NCBI GenBank assembly: GCA_022841475.1
Contig: JALHRJ010000040.1
Span: 1-40,202, forward strand
Direction of reading: 5' to 3'
DNA length: 40,202 bases
Source of the DNA: Cyclobacteriaceae bacterium
GTDB taxonomy: Bacteria > Bacteroidota > Bacteroidia > Cytophagales > Cyclobacteriaceae
Below are positions 26,002 to 34,673 of the stretch, piece after piece (the stretch's first letter is position 1; every line of letters starts with the position of its first letter). Under the pieces are notes generated by a model. That model was not told the origin of the DNA, did not search any database, and was given only the letters and a program-made list of their open reading frames with translations. A program made the translations under genes and the position numbers.

Positions 26002-26031
26002 CTGGATACTTGACCAGAATCAAGTATCCAG
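26002..26031. repeat. inverted repeat between ndk and gcvP
   Basis: CTGGATACTTG (26002-26012) and CAAGTATCCAG (26021-26031) form a perfect 11-bp hairpin with an 8-base loop, seven bases after the ndk stop. No T-run follows on the minus strand. It may be a weak terminator, a processing or stability hairpin, or an operator. Confidence 0.5.
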
Positions 26032-26038
26032 CACTGTT

Positions 26039-26458
26039 TTAGAATCGCTCAAATTGTGAAAAGAAAAAGTTGCCTTCGATGGCAGCATTTTCATCCGAGT
26101 CGGAACCATGGATTGCATTCGCATCAATGGATTTGGCAAATAAAGCGCGGATCGTACCGGGTTCAGCTTTTTTGGGATCGGTAGCACCAATCAATTTGCG
26201 GAAATCTTCCACAGCATTATCTTTTTCCAAAATCATCGGCACGATGGGTCCGCTCGACATATAAGCCACCAGCTCTCCATAAAAAGGACGTGCCTTATGA
26301 ATTTCATAAAACTTGCCGGCCAGTTCCTGGCTCAATTGTGCTTTTTTCATTGCCACAATGCGAAAGCCCGCTTCCTCAATTATTTTGGTAATAGCTCCGG
26401 CATTACCCGCGGTAGTTGCATCGGGCTTAATCATCGTAAAAGTTCTGTTTCCTGCCAT
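26039..26458 (-). CDS. ndk: nucleoside diphosphate kinase
   Basis: Cytosolic enzyme that balances NTP and dNTP pools by moving a phosphate via a phospho-histidine. The 139 residues are the usual length. The active-site His117 is in [12 protein letters not shown], Lys11 in MIKPDAT, and the Kpn-loop region [14 protein letters not shown] is present. It is divergent from the DHH phosphoesterase gene. A -7 promoter motif lies about 44 bases before the ATG. A strong hairpin separates it from gcvP. Confidence 0.96.
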   Translation of the reverse strand: MAGNRTFTMIKPDATTAGNAGAITKIIEEAGFRIVAMKKAQLSQELAGKFYEIHKARPFYGELVAYMSSGPIVPMILEKDNAVEDFRKLIGATDPKKAEPGTIRALFAKSIDANAIHGSDSDENAAIEGNFFFSQFERF

Positions 26459-26501
26459 TTTATCTCGATTTTAAATTGTTTCAGATTCCTTATTTCGGCC
26501 G

Positions 26502-26509
26502 CAAAATTA
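26502..26509 (-). promoter_or_regulatory. -7 promoter motif for ndk
   Basis: CAAAATTA on the plus strand, TAATTTTG on the minus strand, fits TAnnTTTG and lies 43 bases upstream of the ndk ATG. No clear -33 element. Confidence 0.4.
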
Positions 26510-26630
26510 GCTTTTTAGTCCACAGTCTATACTTAACGGAGTATTGTTTTTTGTTCTTTTCCCGGAATGTTTACAACGGATAGAAGGCAACTATGCACTC
26601 CCAATTAAAATTGCCATTTTTGCCCCCTGA

Positions 26631-27647
26631 ATGAAAAATTTACCTGCCTTCAAGACATTATTAAGTCAACCAAAACGGGTGGTAATTACTACACACTTCA
26701 AGCCCGATGCCGATGCTTTGGGATCTTCGCTTGGGTTAGCGGGGTTTTTAAGAAAAATGAATCATCAGGTTTCGGTAATTACACCCAGCGATTACCCTGA
26801 TTTTCTTGCCTGGATGCCAGGCAATGAATCTGTTATCGCGCTTTTGAAAGACGATCCAAAACCTGAACAGAAGGCAGCTGAGTTGATAAAAAACGCAGAA
26901 CTTATTTTTTGTCTTGATTTTTCAAACCTGGGTCGTATCAATAGCCTGGGTGAAATGATAAAAAAATCCGGTGCCGTAAAAATTCTCATTGATCATCACC
27001 TGGAGCCTGAAGTTTTTGCGGATTTTGAACAATGGAATATCGCATCAGCGTCCACAGCCGGTCTTATATATGAGCTGATAGATGAACTTGGACTACGAGA
27101 TCTTATCGACAAAGAAATAGCCACCTGTCTTTATTCAGGCCTTATGACTGATACGGGCGGATTCAGACACAACAACACCCGCCATCAGGAATTTCTTATC
27201 GCTTCGGAGTTGGTAAGTCGCGGTGCCGAACCGCATAACATTGCGCAACATATTTATGATACCAATTCTCTGGAGCGACTTCGCCTTATAGGATATGTGT
27301 TGAGTAATAAATTGGTGGTGTTGCCCGAGTATAATACAGCTTACATGACCCTGAGCCAGGATGAACTGAAACAACACGGGGCACAAACCGGAGATACCGA
27401 AGGTCTGGTTAATTATGGGCTTTCAATAAAAGGAGTAAAGATGTCCGTGCTCATGTACGACCGAAAAGAGGAAATAAAGTTGTCATTCCGATCGTTAGGA
27501 GATTTTTCAGTAAATGAACTGGCGCGCAAACATTTTGAGGGTGGTGGTCATCGCAATGCGTCTGGGGGATCTTCTAAGTTATCGCTGGAAGAGACGTTGA
27601 AAAAATTTCTGAGCGTACTCCCGGAGTACAAAAGTCAATTAATATAA
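26631..27647 (+). CDS. DHH/DHHA1 phosphoesterase (NrnA-like)
   Basis: The protein has 338 residues. The DHH catalytic domain shows H22, D26 and D28 in THFKPDADALGSS, D96 in LDFSNLGR, and the DHH motif at 121-123 in LIDHHLEP. The C-terminal DHHA1 domain ends in the RNA-binding motif GGGHRNASGG. Relatives (NrnA) degrade nanoRNA and can dephosphorylate pAp; others hydrolyse cyclic dinucleotides, so the exact substrate is unproven. Since the window also has a cAMP-type cyclase but no diadenylate cyclase, I prefer the nanoRNase/pAp role. It is the first gene of a five-gene plus-strand operon (gaps 29, 7, -1, -8). Confidence 0.88.
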   Translation: MKNLPAFKTLLSQPKRVVITTHFKPDADALGSSLGLAGFLRKMNHQVSVITPSDYPDFLAWMPGNESVIALLKDDPKPEQKAAELIKNAELIFCLDFSNLGRINSLGEMIKKSGAVKILIDHHLEPEVFADFEQWNIASASTAGLIYELIDELGLRDLIDKEIATCLYSGLMTDTGGFRHNNTRHQEFLIASELVSRGAEPHNIAQHIYDTNSLERLRLIGYVLSNKLVVLPEYNTAYMTLSQDELKQHGAQTGDTEGLVNYGLSIKGVKMSVLMYDRKEEIKLSFRSLGDFSVNELARKHFEGGGHRNASGGSSKLSLEETLKKFLSVLPEYKSQLI

Positions 27648-27676
27648 AGAGTAATTAAACAATTTAATTTTATACA

Positions 27677-28600
27677 ATGAAAAATTCTGTTTTGATGTTC
27701 GTGTTGGTGGCGATGATTGGTGTTGCTTGTTCTGATTCTAAAGAAACTCCTTCGGGACTGAAGTATAGTGTGTTGCGAAAAGGCGATGGTGTGGTGGCAA
27801 CACCCGGTCAGATATTGATTATGGATTTTGTGTTTATGGATAGTAAAGATTCCGTGTGGAATGACAGTCGTAAAAATGATTTTCCAACGATGGTAATGGC
27901 GCAGGATAGTGTGCCTGCAGGCGATGGCGTGCTGGAAGTATTTCAGTTGCTTTCAAAAGGCGACAGTGTAACCTTTCAAATTCCATCAAAAACTTTATTT
28001 GAAAAAACATTCCGATCACAAATGCCTATGGGTGTAGATTCAACCGGTTTATTCACCTTCCATATTGGTGTAAGAGATATCGTTTCAGAGGAGCAGGCAA
28101 TGACAATTCAGAATGATATTGTTGCCAAACAGAATGAAAAAGCGATGTTGGCAGAAATGGAGCAGTTGAGAACGGACACCACGTTAATTGTTGATTATCT
28201 GAAAAAGAATTCCATGGTTGCTCAACAAACACCATCGGGGCTTCGCTATGTAATTACCAAATCAGGCACAGGTGAGAATGCTAAGTCGGGTCAGCAAGTG
28301 AAAGTTAACTACGCAGGCTATCTGTTGGATGGTACATGCTTTGACAGCAGCATTGAATCGGTGGCTCGTGCAAACAACGTTTACAATGAAATGCGGAAAC
28401 CTTATCAGCCGTTGGAAGTTATCCTGGGCCAGCAGCAAGTTATTCCGGGTTGGGAAGAGGCCCTGGGCCTTATGAATAAAGGATCCAAAATGACTGTTTT
28501 TATACCTTCCACACTTGCTTACGGGCAGCAGCGCAGAAGTGAGGTGATTGCAGAGAACTCAATATTGAAGTTCGATATGGAGATGTTGGATATAAAGTAG
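27677..28600 (+). CDS. FKBP-type peptidyl-prolyl isomerase lipoprotein, two domains
   Basis: A 307-residue lipoprotein with lipobox MIGVAC (Cys18). It has two FKBP-like halves. Residues about 28-135 (GLKYSVLRKGDGVVATPGQILIMDF, then GVLEVFQLLSKGDSVTFQIPS) match an FKBP fold lacking several active-site aromatics, so this copy is probably non-catalytic. Residues about 190-307 are a full FKBP domain (GLRYVITKSGTGENAKSGQQVKVNYAGYLLDG.FDSS, VIPGWEEALGLMNKGSKMTVFIPSTLAYG). It should fold or chaperone exported proteins outside the inner membrane. A shorter FKBP lipoprotein follows after seven bases. Confidence 0.88.
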   Translation: MKNSVLMFVLVAMIGVACSDSKETPSGLKYSVLRKGDGVVATPGQILIMDFVFMDSKDSVWNDSRKNDFPTMVMAQDSVPAGDGVLEVFQLLSKGDSVTFQIPSKTLFEKTFRSQMPMGVDSTGLFTFHIGVRDIVSEEQAMTIQNDIVAKQNEKAMLAEMEQLRTDTTLIVDYLKKNSMVAQQTPSGLRYVITKSGTGENAKSGQQVKVNYAGYLLDGTCFDSSIESVARANNVYNEMRKPYQPLEVILGQQQVIPGWEEALGLMNKGSKMTVFIPSTLAYGQQRRSEVIAENSILKFDMEMLDIK

Positions 28601-28607
28601 TTTACGA

Positions 28608-29165
28608 ATGAAAAAGTTAGTTGTAATCTTATTGTGTAGTACATTTTTCTTTTTGGAATCGTGTAAAGATGACGATGACGACAAGTGTACGAAGGAGGTG
28701 CCTGAAGATAAACTCACTGTAGTTGACCAGACAAGACTGAAATCAGATTCGTTGGCGATTGTTGAGTATCTGGCAACCAATTCAATAACAGGAACCGAGA
28801 TTAAGGATAACGTGAGATACCTTATTGCAGAATTAGGTACTGGCGAAACACCATGTTTGGAAAGTTTTCTAAAAGTGAAATACCGAGGTACGCTTATGAA
28901 GACCGGCTATATTTTTGACCCGGATCAACTAAGACAACCAGATGTGGATTGGCAAGAACGCGAAGTATCTTTTAACACTAATGATAGTAGGCTCAATAGA
29001 TTAATTTTGGGATGGCAGATAGTGTTGCCCTCAATGCCAGTGGGTTCAAAATTTACTATGTATATTCCTTCTGGATATGGTTATGGAGCTAATGGGGGCC
29101 CTGGTGGTTCAGTACCCTCCAATGCCAATTTAATTTTTGAAATTGAATTAATTGCCGTGAATTAA
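28608..29165 (+). CDS. FKBP-type peptidyl-prolyl isomerase lipoprotein, single domain
   Basis: The protein has 185 residues with lipoprotein signal FFLESC (Cys19), followed by an acidic KDDDDDKC tether. One FKBP domain occupies about 90-185: VKYRGTLMKTGYIFD, LILGWQIVLPSMPVGSKFTMYIPSGYGYG, and a typical closing strand NLIFEIELIAV. Size and lipidation recall the gliding-associated GldI of Bacteroidota, but the match is not specific. Its stop overlaps the RdgB start by one base (TAATG), so both are translated together. Confidence 0.83.
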   Translation: MKKLVVILLCSTFFFLESCKDDDDDKCTKEVPEDKLTVVDQTRLKSDSLAIVEYLATNSITGTEIKDNVRYLIAELGTGETPCLESFLKVKYRGTLMKTGYIFDPDQLRQPDVDWQEREVSFNTNDSRLNRLILGWQIVLPSMPVGSKFTMYIPSGYGYGANGGPGGSVPSNANLIFEIELIAVN

Positions 29166-29764
29166 TGACACTCTGCTTCGCCACCCATAATCAGCATAAA
29201 GTAAAGGAAGTGCAAGCCATTCTGGGCGAAGCCTTTATTTTGAAGGGGCTCGATGAAATTGGGTGCAGCGAAGAACTTCAGGAAGATAAAGATACTTTGG
29301 AGGGCAACTCACTCCAAAAGGCCGAATATGTTTTCCGGAAATTCGGAGTTTCTTGTTTTGCAGATGACACCGGACTTGAGGTGGAAGCTTTGAACAATGA
29401 ACCGGGTGTTTTTTCTGCACGCTATGCTGGCGAACAACGGAGTGCTGAAGACAATATGAATCTACTCTTGAAGAATCTCGCGTCCCAAGTAAATCGAAAC
29501 GCCAGGTTCCGAACAGTGATAACCTTAATTACACCCGAAGGCATCCGGCAGTTTGATGGTGAAGTGCAAGGAAAGATTATTGATGATAAGCGCGGCACGG
29601 AAGGATTCGGTTATGATCCCATATTTTTACCAGATGGATTTTCGAAGACATTGGCAGAGATGTCATTGGCAGAGAAAAGTGCTATCAGCCATCGGGCCAG
29701 GGCGTTTAAAAAATTAGTTGCTTATTTGAAAGGACGTAAGACCTCATCGGTGCATCATGAATAA
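29165..29764 (+). CDS. rdgB: non-canonical purine NTP pyrophosphatase (RdgB/HAM1)
   Basis: Cytosolic house-cleaning enzyme that hydrolyses ITP, XTP and dITP to the monophosphate, keeping them out of DNA and RNA. The 199 residues fit. The nucleotide-binding start FATHNQHKVKEV, catalytic-region FADDTGLEVEAL, the GFGYDPIF motif and final SHRARAFKKL are all present. It starts inside the upstream stop (TAATG) and ends eight bases into the udk start, so it is translationally coupled on both sides. Confidence 0.95.
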   Translation: MTLCFATHNQHKVKEVQAILGEAFILKGLDEIGCSEELQEDKDTLEGNSLQKAEYVFRKFGVSCFADDTGLEVEALNNEPGVFSARYAGEQRSAEDNMNLLLKNLASQVNRNARFRTVITLITPEGIRQFDGEVQGKIIDDKRGTEGFGYDPIFLPDGFSKTLAEMSLAEKSAISHRARAFKKLVAYLKGRKTSSVHHE

Positions 29765-30386
29765 GCCTTTCACAATTGGAATTACAGGCGGCAGTGGATC
29801 TGGAAAAACTTTTTTTCTGCAAGGGCTATCGTCTTGCTTCAAGCCGCATGAGATTTGTCTTATCTCGCAGGATAATTATTATAAACCCCGCGATCAGCAA
29901 CCCGTTGATGAAAATGGCATCAAGAATTTTGACCTGCCAGTGTCTATTGATCGGGAAGAGTTTCAGCACGATTTGCTAAAGCTAAAGTCGGGACAAAACG
30001 TAATCAAAAAGGAATATACCTTCAACAACCCGATGGCTGAGTCTAAACTGCTTGAGTTTAAATCAGCACCGATAATAATTGTAGAAGGACTCTTCGTTCA
30101 ATACTTTGATGAAATTTCGAATGAACTCGATTTGCGCGTGTTTATTGAAGCTAAGGATCATGTAAAACTGGGTAGGCGAATCAAACGGGATCAGGTAGAG
30201 CGAGGGTATGATATTGACGATGTGCTGTACCGGTATCAATATCATGTTATGCCGGTTTACGAACGACTGATTGAGCCTTTAAAGCACGATGCCGATCTGG
30301 TTATCCCTAACAACAGCAAATTTGAGCGGGCATTGGATGTTTTGGTAGGGTACCTCAAATCCCGTCTTGCCGATGTTGCAAATTAA
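29757..30386 (+). CDS. udk: uridine kinase
   Basis: Cytosolic pyrimidine salvage enzyme: uridine or cytidine to UMP or CMP. The 209 residues match. The Walker A loop is GGSGSGKT (11-18); DNYYKPRDQQ and NFDLPVSIDREEF are typical substrate-binding parts, and IVEGLFVQYF is the Walker-B-like strand. RIKRDQVERGYDIDDVLYRYQ is the lid. It is the last gene of the operon that starts with the DHH phosphoesterase. Confidence 0.93.
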   Translation: MNKPFTIGITGGSGSGKTFFLQGLSSCFKPHEICLISQDNYYKPRDQQPVDENGIKNFDLPVSIDREEFQHDLLKLKSGQNVIKKEYTFNNPMAESKLLEFKSAPIIIVEGLFVQYFDEISNELDLRVFIEAKDHVKLGRRIKRDQVERGYDIDDVLYRYQYHVMPVYERLIEPLKHDADLVIPNNSKFERALDVLVGYLKSRLADVAN

Positions 30387-30405
30387 TTTCTAAACCCTAC
30401 TTTTG
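30376..30405 (+). promoter_or_regulatory. promoter at the end of udk
   Basis: TTG (30376-30378), 19 bases, then TACTTTTG (30398-30405) fits the Bacteroidota -33/-7 layout. The -33 part lies in the last codons of udk. It could drive the small membrane protein gene and possibly secDF. Confidence 0.55.
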
Positions 30406-30425
30406 TGGTCTTCCAATTTTAATAA

Positions 30426-30770
30426 GTGAGAAACAAGTCAATTTATAGAGGTTTTTTAATAGCAGCGGGCCTGTTGGCAGCGCTTGTTATCATTTTATCT
30501 CATTCCTATACTCTCGCTGCCAAGCAGGAAAAGAAAACGGCTACTGAGCAAAAAAGTGAACAATCTGAAAAGAAAGTTATCATTACCGCACCAGCTGATT
30601 TTTTACCGCAAGCCAGTGTTGTTCGGGTAGATGAACAAGTACCGGTTAGTGTGCTTGAAATTCTGGGCGAGCCACAGCAGGTTCAAAATTTAATTCCTCG
30701 TACAGAGACCGTTCTTACCAGTCTTTTCAAAACCCTCTTCCGGGTTGTTATAGCGCCTAACGCTCCATAA
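30426..30770 (+). CDS. small single-pass membrane protein before secDF, unknown function
   Basis: The protein has 114 residues and I do not recognise its family. The only usable start is GTG 30426, as TAA codons lie just before. After RNKSIYRG comes one hydrophobic helix (about 9-28, FLIAAGLLAALVIILSHSYT), then a Lys/Glu/Gln-rich linker (32-50). A C-terminal part follows with VIITAPADFLPQASVVRVDEQ and LEILGEPQQV. The topology suggests a small soluble domain on the outer side of the membrane. It has its own promoter and is followed, after 94 bases, by secDF. A link to export is only a positional guess. Confidence 0.6.
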   Translation: MRNKSIYRGFLIAAGLLAALVIILSHSYTLAAKQEKKTATEQKSEQSEKKVIITAPADFLPQASVVRVDEQVPVSVLEILGEPQQVQNLIPRTETVLTSLFKTLFRVVIAPNAP

Positions 30771-30864
30771 TCCATCAATTGTCTTATTTCTTTATTGACT
30801 TGCGGATAAAATTCGTGGTCAGGTTTTTCAATAATTTACAATCATAGTCTAATCAAATTTTTTT

Positions 30865-33800
30865 ATGCGTAACAAAGGTGTAGTTGTCGTCTTGGGCATC
30901 ATTATAACATTGCTCTGCCTGTATTATTTGTCGTTTACATTCGTGTCTCAAAATGTTGAGAAAGATGCAGTCAATTATGCAACGGATGAAAGCGGCAAAT
31001 TGAATTTAAGTAAAAAACAAAATTATCTGGATTCCATATGGAACCAACCTGTTTATAATCTCTTTGGTGCTGAGTTCACTTACAAAGAAGTGAAAGAAAA
31101 CGAATTAAGCCGTGGGCTTGATTTGCAAGGTGGCATGCACGTAGTGCTCGAAATTTCACCCGTTGACATTATTAAGGGTTTAAGTGGTAATAGTCAAGAC
31201 CCTGCTTTTCTTGCAGCACTTCAAGAAGCCAGGGAAATGCAGAAGTCCAGCTCTGATAGTTATGTAAATCTTTTTTACAAAGCATTTAAAGATGCCAATC
31301 CTGGTAAAACATTAGCCTCCTTGTTTACTTCTGCTGCTAATAAGGATCGCGTAAAACTTACAGATTCAGATGATGCCGTTTTAACATTTTTGAATACGGA
31401 AGTGGATGGCGCTATCGACAGGTCATTTACAATTCTTAAAACCCGTATCGATCAGTTTGGTACTTCACAACCCAATATTCAACGTCTTCAGGACAAAGGC
31501 AGAATTCAGATTGAAATACCCGGAGCCGATAACCCACAACGCGTTCGCAAGTTATTGCAAGGCGCAGCGCGTTTAGAATTCTGGGAAGTAGTTGAAGCGT
31601 TCGATCCGCAATTGGGTCAGTCGCTTACGGCTATCAATCAGTTTTTAGTGAAAGAACAAAATGAAAAGAGGTCACTTACTGTTACAACTACAGAAAAGGA
31701 TTTAACAGCAGCTATTGAGTCCGATACATCGAAATCGGCACTTGAGAAACAATTAAGTCAGTTAAGTGACAACTCAGTTAGTTCATTAGATTCTTTACGA
31801 CTTGCGACATCCTCTCCGCTCTTTGCATTGAGTAGTCAAAGTGCTCCTTTCTTATATCAGGTAAAAGATACTGCCGAGATTAACCGGATTTTAAGAAGAC
31901 CTGAAGTGAGAAGTTTGTTACCTAGAACAATTGGTTTCTTCTGGGATGTTAAGTCAGATCCGAATGTAACACCGGGTGTAGAAGACATACAACTCAACTT
32001 TGTTAACCTCGGCAGAAATGGCAAACCACTTTTAACAGGTGAAGTCATCAACGATGCACGTTTGGATTATGACCAATTTGCAAGACCTGCGGTAAGCATG
32101 ACTATGAATGCTTCCGGTGCACGCGCCTGGGCAAAGATTACCGCTACGGCTGCTGCTAAACAACCACAAGGAAGGATTGCTATTGTATTGGATAATTATG
32201 TATACACAGCCCCGAACGTACAGGGCGAAATTCCCAATGGAAACTCCCAGATCTCAGGAAGTTTTGAATTAGAAGAAGCCAAGGATTTGGCAAACGTATT
32301 GAAGGCAGGTTCATTGCCGGCACCAACCCGTATAGTTGAAGAGGCTATTGTAGGGCCAAGTTTAGGAAAAGTAGCTCAAAATCAAGGTTTGATATCCTTG
32401 GCTGCTGGTCTTGCTTTAGTGGTAATCTTTATGGTAGCCTATTATTCTAAAGGAGGTTGGGTAGCAAATATTGCTCTGTTGTTTAATATTTTCTTTATTC
32501 TTGGAATTCTCGCACAGTTTAATGCAGCCTTAACACTCCCCGGTATTGCGGGTATTGTGCTCACAATGGGTATGGCCGTAGATGCGAACGTATTGATTTA
32601 TGAAAGAATTAAAGAGGAGATGCGCTTGGGGCGTAAACTGAGAGAAGCAATTAACAAAGGATATTCGCGTGCCTTCACAACAATTCTGGATTCAAACCTA
32701 ACTACATTTATCACTGCGGCTGCACTGTTTATCTTAGGTCAGGGCCCGTTGAAAGGTTTTGCAATCGTGTTAATGATCGGTATTGCCACCTCCTTCTTTT
32801 CAGCAGTCTATATTTCCCGTGTTATTATTGAATGGATGGTACGTAAAGGAGACGAGTCAAAAATATCTTTCGATAGTGCATTGGGAAGAATGGTTAAAAA
32901 GAGGAGAGAGTTTGACTTTATCGGGTTCCGTAAGAAAGCCTATTTATTTTCAGGTGCCATTGTTTTAGTTGGCTTTATCCTGATTGCTTTTCAGGGATTG
33001 AATATGGGTGTAGACTTCAAAGGAGGACGCTCCTATGTAGTAAAATTTAACCAGCCAGTTGTTGCCACCGACATGAAGGTTGCTTTGAGTGAGAGTTTTG
33101 AAAATGCTGGTGTGGAGGTAAAAAGTTATGATGGAAATAACATCATGAAAGTAACCACTGCCTATTTGGTAGATGATGAATCTGATGTGGCTGATGATAA
33201 AGTGAAGAATGCCTTGATTGGGGGTATTCAAAAATTTAATGGGTTGGAATATGCTGAAAGCGATACTCAGGTTGATGATAAACATTTTACTATTGCTTCC
33301 TCTTCAAAGGTTGGTGCCACTATTGCCGATGATATTAAAGGTTCTGCATTTGAAGCAGCCATGGCTTCTTTGGTGTTGATTTTTATATACATTCTAATTC
33401 GTTTTAAACGCTGGACCTATAGTGCAGGTGCCATTGTTGCCACAGTTCATGATACATTGTTTGTGGTAGCTTCCTTTGCTATTGCTGGAGCATTGGGTAT
33501 TTCCTTTGAAGTAGATCAGGTATTTGTAGCCGCAATTTTAACAGTAATCGGATATTCCATTAATGATACTGTAATTATCTTCGACCGGATCAGGGAGTAC
33601 CTTGGCTTTGGAGCAAACCATGATCGTGCAAAGGTGTTTAATGATGCTATTAACAGTACATTAAGCAGAACGCTGTTAACTTCGGGTACCACATTAATTG
33701 TTGTGATAATCTTATTGGTCTTTGGGGGCGAGGTATTAAGAGGTTTTTCATTTGCATTATTTATTGGTATCGGAGTAGGTACGTTCTCTTCTATTTTCAT

Positions 33801-33873
33801 TGCAGCTCCGGTTGTACTCGATTTGGAGAAAGATCCTTCTGCGGATAAGAAATTAGTGGCAAAAGCTGCTTAA
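30865..33873 (+). CDS. secDF: SecDF protein translocase fusion
   Basis: Proton-driven membrane subunit that helps SecYEG pull preproteins across. At 1002 residues it is the fused SecD-SecF form usual in Bacteroidota. SecD part: D1-type motif SRGLDLQGGMHVV near the start, large P1 periplasmic domain, then GIAGIVLTMGMAVDANVLIYERIKEE. SecF part begins near 690 with GVDFKGGRSYVVKF and has TVIGYSINDTVIIFDRIRE. Helix counts look right for twelve membrane spans. The ATG at 30865 gives the usual MRNKGVVVVLGII start. A clear terminator follows. The small membrane protein upstream may share the transcript. Confidence 0.96.
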   Translation: MRNKGVVVVLGIIITLLCLYYLSFTFVSQNVEKDAVNYATDESGKLNLSKKQNYLDSIWNQPVYNLFGAEFTYKEVKENELSRGLDLQGGMHVVLEISPVDIIKGLSGNSQDPAFLAALQEAREMQKSSSDSYVNLFYKAFKDANPGKTLASLFTSAANKDRVKLTDSDDAVLTFLNTEVDGAIDRSFTILKTRIDQFGTSQPNIQRLQDKGRIQIEIPGADNPQRVRKLLQGAARLEFWEVVEAFDPQLGQSLTAINQFLVKEQNEKRSLTVTTTEKDLTAAIESDTSKSALEKQLSQLSDNSVSSLDSLRLATSSPLFALSSQSAPFLYQVKDTAEINRILRRPEVRSLLPRTIGFFWDVKSDPNVTPGVEDIQLNFVNLGRNGKPLLTGEVINDARLDYDQFARPAVSMTMNASGARAWAKITATAAAKQPQGRIAIVLDNYVYTAPNVQGEIPNGNSQISGSFELEEAKDLANVLKAGSLPAPTRIVEEAIVGPSLGKVAQNQGLISLAAGLALVVIFMVAYYSKGGWVANIALLFNIFFILGILAQFNAALTLPGIAGIVLTMGMAVDANVLIYERIKEEMRLGRKLREAINKGYSRAFTTILDSNLTTFITAAALFILGQGPLKGFAIVLMIGIATSFFSAVYISRVIIEWMVRKGDESKISFDSALGRMVKKRREFDFIGFRKKAYLFSGAIVLVGFILIAFQGLNMGVDFKGGRSYVVKFNQPVVATDMKVALSESFENAGVEVKSYDGNNIMKVTTAYLVDDESDVADDKVKNALIGGIQKFNGLEYAESDTQVDDKHFTIASSSKVGATIADDIKGSAFEAAMASLVLIFIYILIRFKRWTYSAGAIVATVHDTLFVVASFAIAGALGISFEVDQVFVAAILTVIGYSINDTVIIFDRIREYLGFGANHDRAKVFNDAINSTLSRTLLTSGTTLIVVIILLVFGGEVLRGFSFALFIGIGVGTFSSIFIAAPVVLDLEKDPSADKKLVAKAA

Positions 33874-33896
33874 ACGAACACGCTGAATGAAGCAAG

Positions 33897-33925
33897 AAAG
33901 GCTCCGATCTAATCGGGGCCTTTTT
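33897..33925 (+). terminator. intrinsic terminator after secDF
   Basis: AAAGGCTCCGAT (33897-33908) pairs with ATCGGGGCCTTT (33912-33923), one G-T wobble, three-base loop, ending in a T-run. It lies 24 bases after the stop codon. Confidence 0.9.
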
Positions 33926-33981
33926 CGTTGGTGCAAATCGGGTTTTAACTAAATTCTAATGTAGATTAGCAGGGTCAACTG

Positions 33982-33989
33982 TAATTTTG
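33982..33989 (+). promoter_or_regulatory. -7 promoter motif directly before the response regulator
   Basis: TAATTTTG fits TAnnTTTG and ends only four bases before the ATG at 33994. A start of transcription about 5-8 bases after the motif would put it at or near the A of ATG, giving a leaderless or nearly leaderless mRNA. Confidence 0.4.
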
Positions 33990-33993
33990 ATTC

Positions 33994-34671
33994 ATGAAAA
34001 TCCTTTTAATTGAAGATGAGCGCAAAACCATTCAATATATAAAAAAGGGATTGGAGGAGAACGGCTATGTGGTGGATACTGCGGAAGACGGTAAATCTGG
34101 AAAAAACCTCGCTTTTCGTAATCAATACAATCTTATTATCACCGATGTAATCCTCCCCGAATTGAACGGTCGCGATTTATGCCGAGACCTTCGCGCTGCT
34201 AAGTTAGAGACTCCCATCCTTATGCTAACAGCGTTAGGCCAAACGGATGATGTTGTTGAAGGCCTCGACAGTGGCGCGGATGATTACCTGGCAAAACCTT
34301 TTGAGTTCAAAGAATTATTGGCCCGAATCCGCTCGCTGTTAAAGAGACAGCCTAAATATCCGCAGAATGATAATGAACTTCGTTTTGCTGATTTAGTATT
34401 GGACATCAACAGCAAAGGCGTGGCCCGTGCCGGGAAAAAAATAGAATTGACATCAAAAGAGTTTTCACTACTCGAATATTTTCTTCGCAACCAGGGTCGT
34501 GTTATACCACGAGCCGAACTTTCCAAGCACGTTTGGAATGTAGACTTTGATACCGGTACTAATATGGTGGAGGTTTATGTAAATTACTTGCGAAAAAAAA
34601 TTGATAAAGACTTTGGCAGTAAACTCATTCATACCCAGTTTGGCATGGGGTATATTCTAAAGGAAGCATAA
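33994..34671 (+). CDS. OmpR/PhoB-family response regulator
   Basis: The protein has 225 residues. The receiver domain (1-115) has acidic D8/E9-type residues in IEDERK, phospho-acceptor D51 in IITDVILPE, T79 in MLTA and K101 in LAKPFEF. The winged-helix DNA-binding domain (about 125-225) ends RTQ-type: EVYVNYLRKKID, LIHTQFGMGYIL. It is a transcription regulator controlled by the histidine kinase gene that starts two bases after its stop. The kinase type suggests a metal or envelope signal (CusR/ArlR-like), but the targets are unknown. Confidence 0.93.
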   Translation: MKILLIEDERKTIQYIKKGLEENGYVVDTAEDGKSGKNLAFRNQYNLIITDVILPELNGRDLCRDLRAAKLETPILMLTALGQTDDVVEGLDSGADDYLAKPFEFKELLARIRSLLKRQPKYPQNDNELRFADLVLDINSKGVARAGKKIELTSKEFSLLEYFLRNQGRVIPRAELSKHVWNVDFDTGTNMVEVYVNYLRKKIDKDFGSKLIHTQFGMGYILKEA

Positions 34672-34673
34672 AC

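Noticed and set aside
25934..26038. Possible glycine riboswitch before gcvP.
   Set aside because: The 105-base gap is too short and holds only a simple hairpin; no riboswitch core was seen.
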